Assembly: GCA_021234155.1 (NCBI GenBank)
Contig: JAJEKV010000095.1
Location: 1,119,524 to 1,183,523 of the forward strand
Direction: 5' to 3'
From: Isoetes taiwanensis
Lineage: Eukaryota > Streptophyta > Lycopodiopsida > Isoetales > Isoetaceae
Length of the DNA: 64,000 nt
Shown: positions 43,063-56,300 of the stretch, in pieces
Position numbering within the stretch: the first letter of the stretch is position 1
Layout: every line of letters begins with the position of its first letter
Notes under the pieces: model-generated
Seen by the model: the letters and a program-made list of their open reading frames with translations, nothing else
Told to the model about the DNA's origin: nothing
Database searches by the model: none
Program-made: the position numbers and the translations under genes

Positions 43063-43289
43063 TCTATATGATAATGCCGTAGTTGATACTATTCCCCTTA
43101 CCCATTTTACACATTGCACCTAAGGCCATATAATAGTTGACCAAATGATCCAAATAATCACTTTACTGAGAATTGAAGACTTCATGTAAAGTTTGAACTA
43201 GTTGTTACCCTAACCAATCATTGATATTGAGATAATCACAATAAAATCATGGGGTTGTATAAAATCACATAATTTTTATGCCAGCAATT

Positions 43290-43960
43290 CTGGGACAAAC
43301 CGGACCCCCATACCCTACCTCCATACAACACCACTTGCACCCGGCACTTTGAATTAACATTCTCTTCAAATGAATTTAGGTATATTCACTTTAACACATT
43401 TCCTTTTGCAATGCAAAAGGCCTTAAACCCCCATTTGCACCCAACGCTCTACTGTTTGATTCCGCACGAATTTTTATCCACTAGAGCCTACAGAGCTGCT
43501 TATGCGATGTAGCAATCTCTACTATGTTTTCCCCTTATATGAAAAAACCATGAATTCTTATCTGGGGTCTTCAAAGAGAGCACCACTTTGGTCTTGTCCA
43601 GAGTTCACTTTTGTAGCCACAAAATAAATGTCAAAGGGTTAGGGCATCTAAATGCCCCTCTGCATTCCCTCCTGCTTTGAACGTCAACGCAATATCGTAT
43701 TGCATGTAAAGCAAAAGGCATCTGACCACTGGCGCACCTTTTCCCCATGCTTCCCCGCCGTTCTTCCCAGATCCGTCAGTAAAGGATCAAGGGGTGTTGG
43801 TGGGCATCCGGACGTAACGTTTAACCCCCACATGATCGCGCTCCTGCATTACGTTTCGCCGATGGAGTTGGAAGGTATTCATGTCTCTCTTATGCTTAAC
43901 GTTAAGCGCGGCATCGATGTTACCTTGCGGGCACTTACCGTTTCAACACAAAAATTGGTA
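43290..43960 (-). pseudogene. LINE reverse-transcriptase fragment, unit 1
   Basis: Degenerate counterpart of 19111-19794 (CCCCCATACCCTACCTCCATA at the 3' side, CGTTTCAACACAAA at the 5' junction). No frame is open, but nucleotide similarity to copy A is clear. Confidence 0.65.
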
Positions 43961-43964
43961 AAAG

Positions 43965-44275
43965 CATGTGATTTATATTCACTATACATTGTCGCCATGT
44001 CTCTTCAATGCGCTTTACGCCGTTTGTGTTTCAGCCATTTATGTAAACTCCTTGAACTTAGAGTAATACCTGGAGACTTGTTCTTGAGAATATAAATATG
44101 TGTATATCGAGAAAAAATCATCAACGAAGATTAAAAGTAGCGACCAACATAATGTGAATGTGGCAATGGACCACAAATGTCGAATGAACCAGGGTAAGGA
44201 AATATGAGTTGTAATCCTCAGGCACAGGAAAAGGAAACGAACACCATGCAATTTTCTAGGCACATCTAACTACGC
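43965..44275 (-). pseudogene. Ty1/copia integrase fragment, unit 1
   Basis: The minus strand reads, with frame changes, DICGPLPHSHYVGRY-like text, then FVDDFSIYTYLYSQEQ over 44150-44060. This is the start of the integrase core with its first aspartates. It extends further upstream than copy A. Confidence 0.65.
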
Positions 44276-44605
44276 CCATAGACTTTGAAGATACAGAATG
44301 AAATCAACTTTCATACATACATTGCATTCGAGGAGACCTGAAGATAGAGCTGACTTTGTGACCAAGCTTGTGGTACTGCTTAAGCAACAACAAACTTCTT
44401 CCTTTATCGGCCAGCGATGTTCAAAATCAGTGGTATGGTGCTTTGATGGGAATGTCCCATGCGGTGAAGGCAATATGCTCTGCACTACAACCTCAACTTA
44501 TTTTGGTTCCGGCTGAAACAACACGATAGAAAACAAAAATCACGGGTTGTTTTGAAAGATTTGAAAAGCAGCGGTGCTCTGAGGGTGTATTTTCAGAATA
44601 TAACG

Positions 44606-44870
44606 TAATGAATGAATGAATGAATGAATGAATAGATAGATGAATGTAAGATGGAGTAGATAGATGGATAAGATAGATGAATAGATATAGATAGATAGAT
44701 AGATGAATAGATAGATGAATGTAGATGAATGAATGTGAATAGATAGATAGATAGATGAATGAAAAGTAGTTTTAATAATCCGCGCCACTAGGCGACATCC
44801 AGCGAACAATGTGACCACACACCACTACATTGCTTGGATTTGGGCCCTTTAACCACCCCGATAGCGTCTG
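44606..44870 (-). mobile_element. GATA/GAAT-tailed short element, unit 1
   Basis: A (GAAT)n/(GATA)n run at 44606-44762 is followed by TAGTTTTAAT...GCCACTAGGCGACATCC and ACATTGCTTGGATTTGGGCC. This is the head seen at 12670-12788, in reverse. The IYLFIYLSI-type frame over it is a microsatellite artefact. Confidence 0.6.
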
Positions 44871-45217
44871 TTGAGTTTACCCCAACGATGTACCGGGGTC
44901 AATGATTGCGGGAAAGAGTTTCCAAGATTTGAAGGACCACAGCCCAACCTGGAACCATAGTTTTTTTTCTACAAGAAGCACGATGGTTTCTTAAGGAGGG
45001 TGTTCTTTTAAGGATGTGTTGTTTCTCAAGGCAGTATGGTTTTGAAAGGATGTTTAAGGTGAAGATTGTTTTAAGGTAGTGTTTTTGAAGGGTTGTGGTT
45101 TTATATGGTTTTCTAAGAATCCATGTATGACCAAGTTGTCCACATGCCATTACTCCACAAAATGGTAGCATACAAGAGTTATATGCATGCTTGACATACT
45201 TCACTAGCATTTTACTT

Positions 45218-45241
45218 CGCGCGCGCGCGCGCGTGTGTGTA
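45218..45241. repeat. Alternating (CG)n(TG)n tract
   Basis: Sixteen bases of CG alternation run into TGTGTGTG. This is a classic Z-DNA-prone sequence; unit 2 lacks it at the matching place (about 53640). Confidence 0.9.
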
Positions 45242-45975
45242 AGCTTGTAGACCATGAAATGAAGACACCCATCACTTGGCAACTTGTACAAGACACATTG
45301 ATATGAAGAACCAAAGATGGGCACTAGTTTGGCATCGTATAGGCATTTTTAAAACATTTTTTAAATCAAAGAGGTGGCTCAACCATGCCACGTGGTTCCA
45401 ACATGCCAAGGTGGCTCCAACATTCCATTTCAAACATTAATGTCCTAAAAATGCCATTTCTAATGAAATATTTTTCAATGGTTTAAGTGATTAGTGTTCA
45501 TCGATATGGCTGCGGGAGACATTCCGCATTAATGGTAAGAACCCTTAGGGTTCTAGTTGCCATGGCTCTGCCTGCATGTTCAAAAATGGTGCACCTAGTT
45601 ATCTATGAAAACAACTACGTTTCGAACTCCGAAACATAAACCCTGTGTTTTGCTAGGTTATTGTAAGGCTTAGGTTATGGAGGTCGAGTTTTGGTCATTT
45701 GCACTTGGGACATGGTCGAGAAGTTGCAGTTGAAGACACGAAGCAATATGAACCGACAGAATGGGGTTTGGATCTATTCTCCTCCTGTTGTGGCAATTAT
45801 AAGTTAAGAGCTAATTGTATATAGATTATCTTTAATAAAAGTGCCCAAAAGAGTTGGAATTATTGGCCCTGCACTTGATATTAGCCCTGTTCAGACCTAT
45901 GACAGTTGAAATCATGCAAGAAACCCTTATAAAGCTCAAGATCCAAAAAACTACTTGCTAGTTTTCTGTGAAAGT

Positions 45976-46332
45976 TCACTGGGGAATGGCAAATAGATTC
46001 AGAACGTCAACGTTACCCGGGGGACCAAGTTTCATGGGCAGAAGACCATCATTTCTCCAAGAAGCACCAAAATAGCTCATATCCAACACATTCGTAGCTA
46101 ATTGGCCTAAGAGTTGGTTGCAAAATAATGCCATGTAGAGTGTTCGTGTTTCTTTCGTTGCCAAAACTGACCGTGTAACTTGGTCCCTAGGGCAATTTCG
46201 ACATTTTGGACAATGTATGGACTTCAATGGGTAGAGTCCCGCCACACGCTTCTCCATGAGGTCCCCCAATAACAACAACAACCCCTCCCCATCGGATGAC
46301 ATGGTGCCAACTCGTGGAATATGGCACTCCAT
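45976..46332 (-). CDS. 118-codon frame of unknown function in unit 1
   Basis: ATG-started frame (MECHIPRVGTMSSDGEG, IHCPKCRNCPRDQV). The matching stretch of unit 2 (about 54370-54715) is not open, so coding is not conserved between the duplicates. Confidence 0.2.
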   Translation of the reverse strand: MECHIPRVGTMSSDGEGLLLLLGDLMEKRVAGLYPLKSIHCPKCRNCPRDQVTRSVLATKETRTLYMALFCNQLLGQLATNVLDMSYFGASWRNDGLLPMKLGPPGNVDVLNLFAIPQ

Positions 46333-49300
46333 TTTAGGTTTTGCAAGTTGTATCTAAATCAGCTTCATTGGTGCAGAGTGCGTAGTAGGATGCACAGCAC
46401 AAGGTGACATGGCAATGATATGCACTATAAGTGATGAGGTGGCATCAAAAATGTGAGTGGGGCACACTTTTTTCTGCAGCACTGGTGGGAGATGACATGT
46501 CATGAGTATGCTATGGTGGCAAACTATGAAGGTGGAAACAATGAAGAACGTAACTCTAGTCTTCTAAAGTAGGAAGTTGGTGTCTGCTTTTTATCTTTAC
46601 TCCTAAATTATAATTCAACAGGGTCTAGTTTAGATCATGTGCATCACATGCTGGGTGGATCTAAATTAGATACCACCATTAGCAACATCATTATAAGCAT
46701 GCATTGTAAGTATGGATAATGCAATATGCCGCTTTCTGTCACCAAACCCTCCCCGAATGATCTTTCATGTCAAGAATTACTCTTTATATACAAAAATACA
46801 TGAATCACATTAAAACAGTAAAAATAGAAGATTTCTAAAATGAAAATCATCTGCATCATTTTTAAAGGCTCTAAACTCGTGAAAATTTTTAAGGGACCTA
46901 ATTTTGCAGGCACACGGGCCGGCCTGTAAAAATATGCCCCAAAAGTAAGCCCGAACTGACCATTTTCCTATTTTTTCTAATATGGTCATAATACCATGCA
47001 TTTTGAACCAAATATCTAATATTGTATAAGCTCAAATGGCTACTTCGAATACTTGCTTAAATAGATAGAGCTAGTTGCCCAAACCCAAAAGAAGTCGCTA
47101 ATTCTATATAAATGTGTTTTGTTACATGTTGTATGAATTTAAATTCATGTTCTATGTATTTCAATAATGCACAGATTATCGGGTAGGGAGAATCGGAACG
47201 GATACCCCATGGTCTTCATAAAGAGGATTGAAAAGTGCCTCATGACATTTTCCAAAAGATTCTAATAATGTTAAATTTCCACCTCCATAAGTGACTTTAC
47301 CATGAGGGGGGCCCCTAATGAAATTAAGATTTGGCTAACTTAAGGCATTGCAGATTTGGGCTAAGTGGCCTAAATGCCATCCAGAACATGTTCAGTTCCC
47401 TCACTCCAATTAGTAAAACATCTAATAATATTCTAAATTACGAATAGCCAATAAAGTGCCAATTTAAATGGAGAATCCGTAGAACTGTAGAGGTGGCAAC
47501 CGTACCAAGCCGCATTCATCGTGATTTTGCCCTAACCTCAGAATTTGTGGCCAAACACCGGGCCACTAAAATTTTGCCAGCCTCTAACGTAGAATTGCTT
47601 TGAATACCATTGGGAAGACCGATCTGCATACCGACAACATACATGATGTTAACTTATTATGGCATCCATGTTCTAGATTGCTTGAAATGCAAGGCACCAA
47701 GAGCTTCATTGAACCATGTACAGGCAACTTCATTCTTTCAAGATGCCTAGATAAATTGTTTACGTTTCAATACATATGAAGTGCCTTTGTATTTAAGTTC
47801 TAGATTGCTTAAAATATTAAGGCACTGTGGGTTAATTTAGGTTTTTAGTTGTGAGAAATATTCTTAAATAATATACAAACTAAGTTCAAAAGGCAAACAA
47901 TCATTAGTTTATTCAATGCTCAACGGAGTAACTGATCCTCATATAGAATTTAGGATAACATATGCAAGAACAAATCTCTTCCACATGAATTCTCCTGACA
48001 TTATTGTTTCCATCATTCAAATATTATTTGATATTTAAACTAAATCAAAACCACAAAATATTTACAGAGTACGTACATTGACTTGCCTCTAGCATTTACT
48101 AACCTTTACCACAAAGAATCGGTAATTTAACCGCCTGATGTATTCTAAATCGACTTTGAAAACTACTACATCTTGGTTTTAATTTACATTGTGTCCTGAT
48201 GGTTTTGCCACTTGTCTAAAAGATTGACCTCAGGTCAATAGAATGCTTTTCTAAGAAAAACAACTTCATATGTTTGTAATTTCAAACCATCTCAACATTA
48301 AAACAAGTAAAACCATTGATTTTCCAAAGATAGATAATTGTTCCTATGTTATTTTTGTCTCCGCTTCTATATGCATCAAGTTTAACTTGTTCACGTAACT
48401 TTCGCTTCTTTCCTTGATTTTGTTAACTAGCCATTATTATCCTGACTCATATATTTCGTACCCCAATTTGTAAGGGGTTTTTAGGTTGCCTAATTTGCAA
48501 AGTTAATGTTCACGTTGATTGCCCTTGAATTGCGATGACTAACCAAATGCAAAACATGCTACTTCTAGTATGGTCTAAGCATTCTACATTATGTTTATGG
48601 ATCCAATTAAAACCAAACGCTGGTGCTAAGTAGCTTGGTACAAATCGCTCAAACATGTACAACTAAAACATGCATTAAAACTCTACTTGTTCAAATATGA
48701 CAACTGACATTAGATTGCCCCCATAATTGTTATGAAGTTTCAGAAAGTGCCTTAGCTTTAGGTAAGAGCTCATGGGATACTAGCTGCAACATATACATGA
48801 TCAAAGTTGCCTAAAAATACAAGGCACATTATCTTGTTATTATCTTGTTTGCTTCAAAATACTCAATTGCTGATGCTTCACATATGAGATACAAACTCTA
48901 TATGCACTTTGAGATATGGATTGCTCAAGAGGATGAACGTAACTTGATTTTGACAATTATTAGCAAGATATATTTGCCCAAACATGTTAAAGCCAGTATG
49001 CCTAGCCAATCATAGATGCATTAATCGAAAGTATTAGCAACTCACACCTCTCGCTACAAAACTATGGTGCCAAGGCGACAAGGTAATGATCGCCTTCGCC
49101 AGTGAGTCAGTCATGCGTGCATTCCAACCGCGTGATTTTAACGTAGGCCAGGGCTTGCCCTTTATGGACAACCCAAAATATGGGGAGAATTTTCCTATGA
49201 ATATCAAAAAGGAAAAAAGGAAAACATATTGGAAATAATAGCCACCAATAAAAGAAAAATGGAACTAATGCCCGCCAGAACAATCTATTTTGAATGGTTC

Positions 49301-49334
49301 AGATTAGTTAATCTATCGAGCTCAGATTGATCCA

Positions 49335-49650
49335 CCATCGATCCACAAACAAAGATGTGGGGGATTTAGCTATTCCGCTTAATCCGCTATTGCTTCCGGG
49401 CTTCATCCTGGCTTAAAAAGATATACCCCGTTTTTGCAACCGACCTCAATCTTATGCATATTTTGTTTCCAATCCATTGCAATCCGCTCCTCAGCTTCAT
49501 CCGCTTCCAAGATATGCCTTTGTTTTGCGATCCGCCTCAATCTTTATAACAATCTCAAGTATCCGGTCATACTTGCTACTGGCTTTGTCCGGGTAACTTT
49601 CTTGCATTTTGCAAAAAGCCTCTTACTTATAGATCCGTTTCACCAATATT
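49335..49650. repeat. Short imperfect subrepeats in unit 1
   Basis: Phrases such as CTTCATCCGCTTCCAAGATATG, TTTTGCAACCGACCTCAATC and TATGCATATTTTG recur about every 80 bases. The matching region of unit 2 is 57845-58090. Confidence 0.55.
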
Positions 49651-51799
49651 GCAATGGCAAGATCTAAATGTAAGCTTGCTTTTCAAAGAAGTTTCTTCAC
49701 ACTTCCTGCTAAGCACGATTTAGGAACCTTTCATTTCCATTTGAATGCTTTGATGAGCTATCCGCAATTGTTAATATGGGCTTTCTGCTACTTCCAAGTT
49801 TTCGTGTTCTTATATGCGAAACTAATGGCGGCGAATGGTAGAAAAGCCCCAACATTTTTTCTGCCCTAACTGCACCATGCCCATTCCAACCTTCAAGATA
49901 TTGCCAGATTCTACAGAGCAAAATCACCATTTCTAACTTCCCCGGAATCTCCTTTTCTATATTTGTATATGTACCCTTTTAAGTTCCTCAAGCATGGCTT
50001 TGCAATCAAGACTTGTACTACTATTGTTCGCTGTCTTAAGCATATATTATTCTTTTGCCTTAAACCGATCTATGATTGGCGGATTCCGTGCTCTCGTGAC
50101 CAAGAATGGCATATGGCAATAAGTTTTTAACATAAATGTGGTTTATATGCACCGGGCTTCTACATGGCTACCTAAGAAAACCTATGAAAGGAATCAAAGA
50201 TGCCAGCTGCAACTAGAGTTAAAATGATAATACGCATTTGAATTTGTTTCAATAAAATATGTGAGCATGAACAAGTTTTTATGAACTCGGTTTAAAGCAT
50301 GATTTGTTGTAACAAAATATGTGAATAAACTGCTTTTAAAACATGCCAAACAATAGTACATACAAGAAATGCCGATGTATATTCAAAGTTTATATATTTT
50401 GAATAAGCCGTGATTCAATGGAAAATTCCTTTGTTTCTACTATTTTCATAATCATCTAACTCAGATTCTCTCGCGGACGAAACAATCGCTAATCTAACGC
50501 TTCATATCTTTGTTGTTTCTGCCACACTAGAGTAATGTGATGGACCGTAAATGGTCCATTTGAAATGTCTACTAAAAATCTATATAAAAATCAATTTTGC
50601 AAAATCTAGTCAAGCCCTTCCTAGACTTCATATATACCGGGCCATGCTTCATGGGAAAAATATGCAAAATGTAGCCCACCTACGATATTGTGAGTTATGC
50701 CTCAAAAGTCAGAGGGGGTCACAAAACCTTCCGGGGCCATATGAAGTGAAACTGCTCTCAAGATTTTGATTTTGCCTATAATGATATTTTTCTATAATGA
50801 GATAGAGAAAAAGACCCAAAAATCCTCATGTCAACTAAGTCCGAGAGAAGGAGATATTGCCATTCAAACATGCTGTGGTCAAAACTGCTTTTCATTCTCA
50901 TTGAACCAAAGATTGGTTCCTAAGGCGCTTCAATGTATAAACAAGAACTTTTGCAAAATTGTGAGTTTCCGGAAAGCTCAAATTTGGGCAGCTACTAATA
51001 ATACATAAGTACCCCATCAACAAAAAATAATTTTAGGCCTTGAATTTGAAGTTTAGCATTTCACTCTTGATTTCAATTTGAGGGAAGTTTTAGATGTGTC
51101 TAAAAGCCCCTTTGAAAGAAAGGAGACTTTATGTCCCGAGAAAATCACACAAAGACGTAAGGTATTGTACAAGTTATTAGACAAATGGAAAAAGAATCAT
51201 TTAAAAGAGCCAAGCATGTGCTCTCAAGAATTCATGGAAGGTTTCGTACGTACCTCACAGCTATAATTTAACCTGGGTCCACGTGAACCCAAAATTCTCA
51301 CTTGAAAAATAACAACACACTCATCTTGTAGCAAAGAAGTTCAAATTGAAACCATAGTCCATAAGATGTTTTATTAGGAAAACAATGGGAAGCCTAAGTT
51401 GGACAAGTTGGTTGTGCAAATTGAAGGTTATTTTACAACACATATTATGGGCACCAATTACTAGCAAGCTTGGGAAATAGTTCAAGCATTCATCCCACAA
51501 AAATACAATGCATGAAAGTATTGGAAGATAAACAAAATGGAAAAGAATACAGAGAAAGAGCCAAGCATGTGCCTCAAGAATAGTTTTCTATAACATTAAT
51601 GTAATGGTGTCCCTATTCCCTTACCCATTACATTGCACCTAAGGCCATATAATAGTTGACCAAATGATCCCACAATCACTACACAAGAATTGAAGACCAT
51701 GTGTTTTGAACTAGTTGCCTAACCAATCGCTGATGATGTCGATAATCACAATAAATCATAGGGTTAGCAAAATCACATAATTTTATTACATAATTCTAA

Positions 51800-52435
51800 G
51801 GACAAACCGGCCCCCATAATTCTACCTCCATACAACACCACCGGCTGCAATTCACAAAGACTTCTGAATAACATTCTCTTCAAACTCAATTCCGTGATAT
51901 TCACTTTAACACATTTCCTAATGCAAAAAAGGCCTTAAGCCCCCCATTTACCCATCAGCTTCATCGCTTTGATTCCACCTGAATTTTTTTATCCACTAGA
52001 AGCCCCGAAAGTATATATAATGATGTAGCAATCTTCACTATGTTTTATGGCGAAACCCAATTCTTATCTAGGGTCTTCCAAAAGCACCACTTTAGCCTGT
52101 CCTAAGTTCACCTCAGCCCCTCAGATCATCAAAGAGGTTGTGGCATCTAAATGCTCAGATTCCTCCTCCTGCTTTGGGGTAATCAACACAATATCATGCA
52201 TAAAACATATCTAGCCACAACTGCAGACCTTTTCCCCCATACTTCCCACCCATTCTTCCATCAATAAAGATCCAAAAGTGTTGCGATGACGGCATGCCGC
52301 TTTAACCCCCACATTGCTAATCACCTTCTACATTCCCAATAAATGGGGTAGATAACCATATCTCTTTATATAACATCTCGTGACAAAGATCTTTGTCTTC
52401 CTCACAGCACCCTACCCGCTTCAACACAAAAACAG
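51800..52435 (-). pseudogene. LINE reverse-transcriptase fragment, unit 2
   Basis: Third copy of the fragment, no open frame, joined to integrase at the same place as in copies A and B (CGCTTCAACACAAAAA near 52418). Confidence 0.6.
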
Positions 52436-52439
52436 CAAA

Positions 52440-52900
52440 GCATGATTTACATTCACTACCATCATTACTTCAAGAATCTCTCTAATAATCACCGCCTGGC
52501 TTGTGTTTCAAACATTCTCTTAAAACCCTTTGAACTTAATTAATACCTCGCACTTGTTCTTGAGAATATAAACATGTGTATATCGAGAAAAATCATCAAC
52601 GAAGATTGTGCAAGTGAAATGACGATCGCCATGTGAATGCGGGTAAATGGACCACAAATGTCGTAATCGAACCGTCAAGAATAGCGAGTTAGTCAAATCT
52701 CGTGACTTGAAGAACGGGTAACTTGCGTTCTAAGAGCACATGTATCACAACCGCCCATAGACTTTGAATGCAATGATCCTTTCACCGCCTTTGTTAAGTA
52801 CTCCTGCAAGATATGGAAACCGACATGACTAAACCTGTGGTGCCATAGCAACAACAAACTACTCTTTATCCTGTCATGTATATTTAAAAAATCAGTGGTA
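52440..52900 (-). pseudogene. Ty1/copia GAG-pre-integrase and integrase start, unit 2
   Basis: The minus frame includes LLLLWHHRFSHVGFHILQEY and GGCDTCALRTQV, the His/Cys zinc-binding GAG-pre-integrase region, running toward the integrase core with frame changes. It is the best-preserved copy of this module here. Confidence 0.7.
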
Positions 52901-53080
52901 TGGATTATTTTGATAGAGATGTCCCAGCAAGTGGAGCAATAGCTGATTACTACTACAACCTCACATTTGGTTCCATACGAAAAACAACAAGAGAAAAACA
53001 AAATACTCGCTGTTTTTTGAAGATTTGAAAAGTCACACGTGAAGTTATACCTGAGGTGTGGTTGTTTTCCATGATATACC

Positions 53081-53173
53081 GATAGATGATGTATAGATGG
53101 ATAGATAGATAGATAGATGTGATAGATAGATGGGGATAGATACATAGATAGATAGATAGATGTATAGATAGAT

Positions 53174-53206
<33 letters not shown>

Positions 53207-53310
53207 TAGTTTTAATGTCACGCCACTAGGCGCATCCAACGTAATGATGTGACCACACACCACACTACATTGCTTGGTTGGGCCCCGCCCCCAACCACCT
53301 TTACATTACG
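53081..53310 (-). mobile_element. GATA-tailed short element, unit 2
   Basis: (GATA)n at 53081-53206, then TAGTTTTAATGTCACGCCAC, TAGGCGCATCCAAC and GGTTGGGCCCCGCCCCCAACC. It sits at the same place as the copy in unit 1, so it entered before the duplication. Confidence 0.65.
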
Positions 53311-56300
53311 CGCCTCATGGGATTTCACCCCAACAAGCATCGAAAGTGTGATTTCGGGCGTCTCAACTCGACCACATTTCGGGCGGTTTCATAGTTTTTT
53401 TCTAAAAGAACGCGGTGGTTTTGCTGGCGTAGTTTCTTTTACATGTTGTTTTCAAGACGATGGTTTTTGAAAGGATGTTTTTTGCTGTGCGGCTTTTTAA
53501 GGTAGTGCTTTTTGAGGTGTGGTTTTTTATATGATTTCTAAGAATCCTTAGAGCGATCTCAAGTTGTCCACATGCCATTACCTCCACAAAATGGTAGCAT
53601 ACAAGAGTTATATGGCATTGACATACTTCACTAGCATTTGAAGGCAGGTGTGCTTGTAGACTATGGTTTGCAAGATACACCTATCACTTCTGGCAACTGT
53701 ACAAGACACATTGATATGAAGAACCAAAGATGGGCACTAGTTTGGCATCGTATAGGCATTTTTAAAACATTTTTTAAATCAAAGAGGTGGCTCAACCATG
53801 CAATGGCCCTGCCATGCCAAGTGTACCTAACATTCCATTTCAAATACATCCTCAAAATGCCATTTCTAATGAAATATTTTTCAATGGTTTTCATGATTAT
53901 GTCTATCTATAGTACGCGGAGATATTCCCGATTAATGCGGTCCCCTTAGGGTTCTAGTTGCTACGGCTCTCGCGATGTTCAAAAATGGTGCACCTAGTTA
54001 TCTATGAAAACAATCCACGCTTCGAACTCAAACATAAACCCCGTGGTTTTGCTAGGTTATTGTAAGGCTTAGGTTATGGAGGTCGAAGTTTGGTCATTTG
54101 CAATTTTGGGATATGGTCGAAGCTGCGCTTGAAGACACGGCAATATGAACCGGCTGTATCGGGTCGGATCTATTCTCCTCCCCAAGAAGCAAAATGGTAC
54201 GCGGTTAACAGGCAGACGACTTAAATGCGCGCCCAAAAGAGTTGGAATTATTGGTCCCTTGACTTGATATTAGCCCCCTGCTCGCATCTATGACAGCTTG
54301 AAATCATGCAGAAACCCTTATAAAGCCTGGAAGATCCAAAAAACTACTTGCTAGTTTTCTCTCGTGAGTTCAATCGAATGGCAAATAGATTCAGAACGTC
54401 AATCGCACCTCGGGGACCAAGTTTGCTAAGACCATCATTTCTCCAAGAAGCACCAAAATAGCCCATCCAACATTAATTCGTGAGCTAATTGGCCTAAGAG
54501 TTGGCTACAAAATAATGCCATGTAGAGTGTTCGTTTCTTTCAAGTTGCCAAACTCCACTGCGGTAACTTGGTCCCTTTAGGCAATTCCCTGGCCACTTTT
54601 GGACAATGTATGACGCACGGTAGAGCACACATCACTTCCATGAGGTCCCTCCCAATAACAACAACCCCTCCCCACGTGGATGACATGGCAACTCGTGGAA
54701 TATGGCACTTTTAGGTTTTTGCAAGTTGTAGTCAAATCAGCCTGCTGGTGCAGAGAGAGTGCAATAGTGGCACACAAGCGTGACATGGCAAATGATATGG
54801 CACTCATAAGTGATGAGGTGGCATCAAATGCAGAGTAAGCAATTTTTCTGAAAGTGATTATATGCAAAATTTATGGGAGATGACATGTCATGAGTATGGT
54901 GAGGTGGCAAACTATGAAGGGGTGGAACAATGAAGAATGTGGTCCTAGTCTTCTAAAGTAGGAAGTTGGTGCTCCGTTTTTTATCTTTTACTCCTCCTAA
55001 ATTATAGACCAATAGGTCTAGTTTAGGATCATGTGCATCACATAAAGGGTGGACTGAAATTAGATACCACCATTAGCAACATCATTATAAGCATGCATTG
55101 TAAGTATGGAGCAATGCAATATGCCAGTTTTCATACCAAAACCTCCCCGAATGATCTTTTCATGTCAAGAATTACTCTTATATACAAAAATACATGAATC
55201 ACATTAAAACAGAAAAAATAGAAGATTTCTAAATGGGCAACCATCTCGCATCATTTTTAAAGGCTCTAAACTGTGAAAATTTTTATGGACCCATATATAC
55301 TTTGTATAAGTATACCGGACCGGGGCTATTCCTTGTAAAATATGCCCTAAAAAAGTGTAGCCCGAATCACCATTTTTCCTATTTTTTCTAATATGGTCAA
55401 GAATATCAATTCACATGCATTTTTGAACCAAATATCTAATATTGTATAAGCTCAAATGCATGCATTTTAGTCATATCTCTTATTAAATAGATAGGTTTTT
55501 ATTGCCCAAACCAAAGAAGTCGCTACCCTATATAAATGTGTTTTGTTACATGTTGTATGAATTTAAATTCATGCACCCTATGTATTTCAATAATAATGCA
55601 TGATTAGTCGGTAGGAGAATCTAAATCTGATACCTGCACCGCAAAGAGGATTGAAAAGTGCCTCACATTTGGATTTTCCAAAAGATTCTAATAATGTTGC
55701 CCTCCCACCCTCCATATGACATCTAATTTATGAGGGGGTCTCTAATGAATTAAGATTTGCTAACTTCTAAGGCTTCTTATGATTTGGGCCAAGTGGCCTA
55801 AATGCCATTCCAGAACATGTCTAGTTCTCACTCCAATTAGCAACATCTAATTGGCCATTCTAATGACGTGAATAGCCACAAAGTGCCACTAAATGGAGAA
55901 TCAGAGGGTAGTCCAGAGGCATCATACTGCTTCTAATTACACGATTTTGCCTCGAACTCCAGAATTTGTGGCTAAATGTTCACGGGCCACTAAAATTTTC
56001 ATTGGCTCTAACGTGTAGAATTGCTTGAATACCATTGGGGAAGACCGATCTGCATGCTGACAACATACATGAGATGTTAACTTATTATGGCATCCATGTT
56101 CTAGATTGCTTGAAATGCAAGGCACCAGTAGCTTCATTGAACCATACAATATGGTGCAACTTTTATCTTTTCTAAGATGCTCAGGATAAATTGTTTACAA
56201 GCCGCGCTTCAATACATATGAAGTGCTCTTGTATTTAAGTTCTAGATTGCTTAAAATATTAAGGCACTAGAAGCATTTAGGTTTTTGAAGTTGTGAGAGA

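Larger units (their letters stand above)
43063..51580. repeat. Unit 1 of an 8.5-kb tandem duplication
   Basis: From TTGAGAATAG (43057-43066) to CTCAAGAATAG (51572-51582) the sequence runs parallel to 51581-60070 with heavy small-indel divergence. Landmarks pair up: integrase 44100/52570, GATA element 44610/53081, GGGCACTAGTTTGGCATCG 45317/53735, AACCTCCCCGAATGATC-type text 46748/55142, and GATCGCCT 49089/57566. Apart from the copia/LINE remnants at its left end, the unit has no recognised gene. Confidence 0.8.

Noticed and set aside
44540..44818. 92-codon frame rich in Ile/Tyr/Leu/Ser
   Set aside because: It is a translation of the GATA/GAAT microsatellite.
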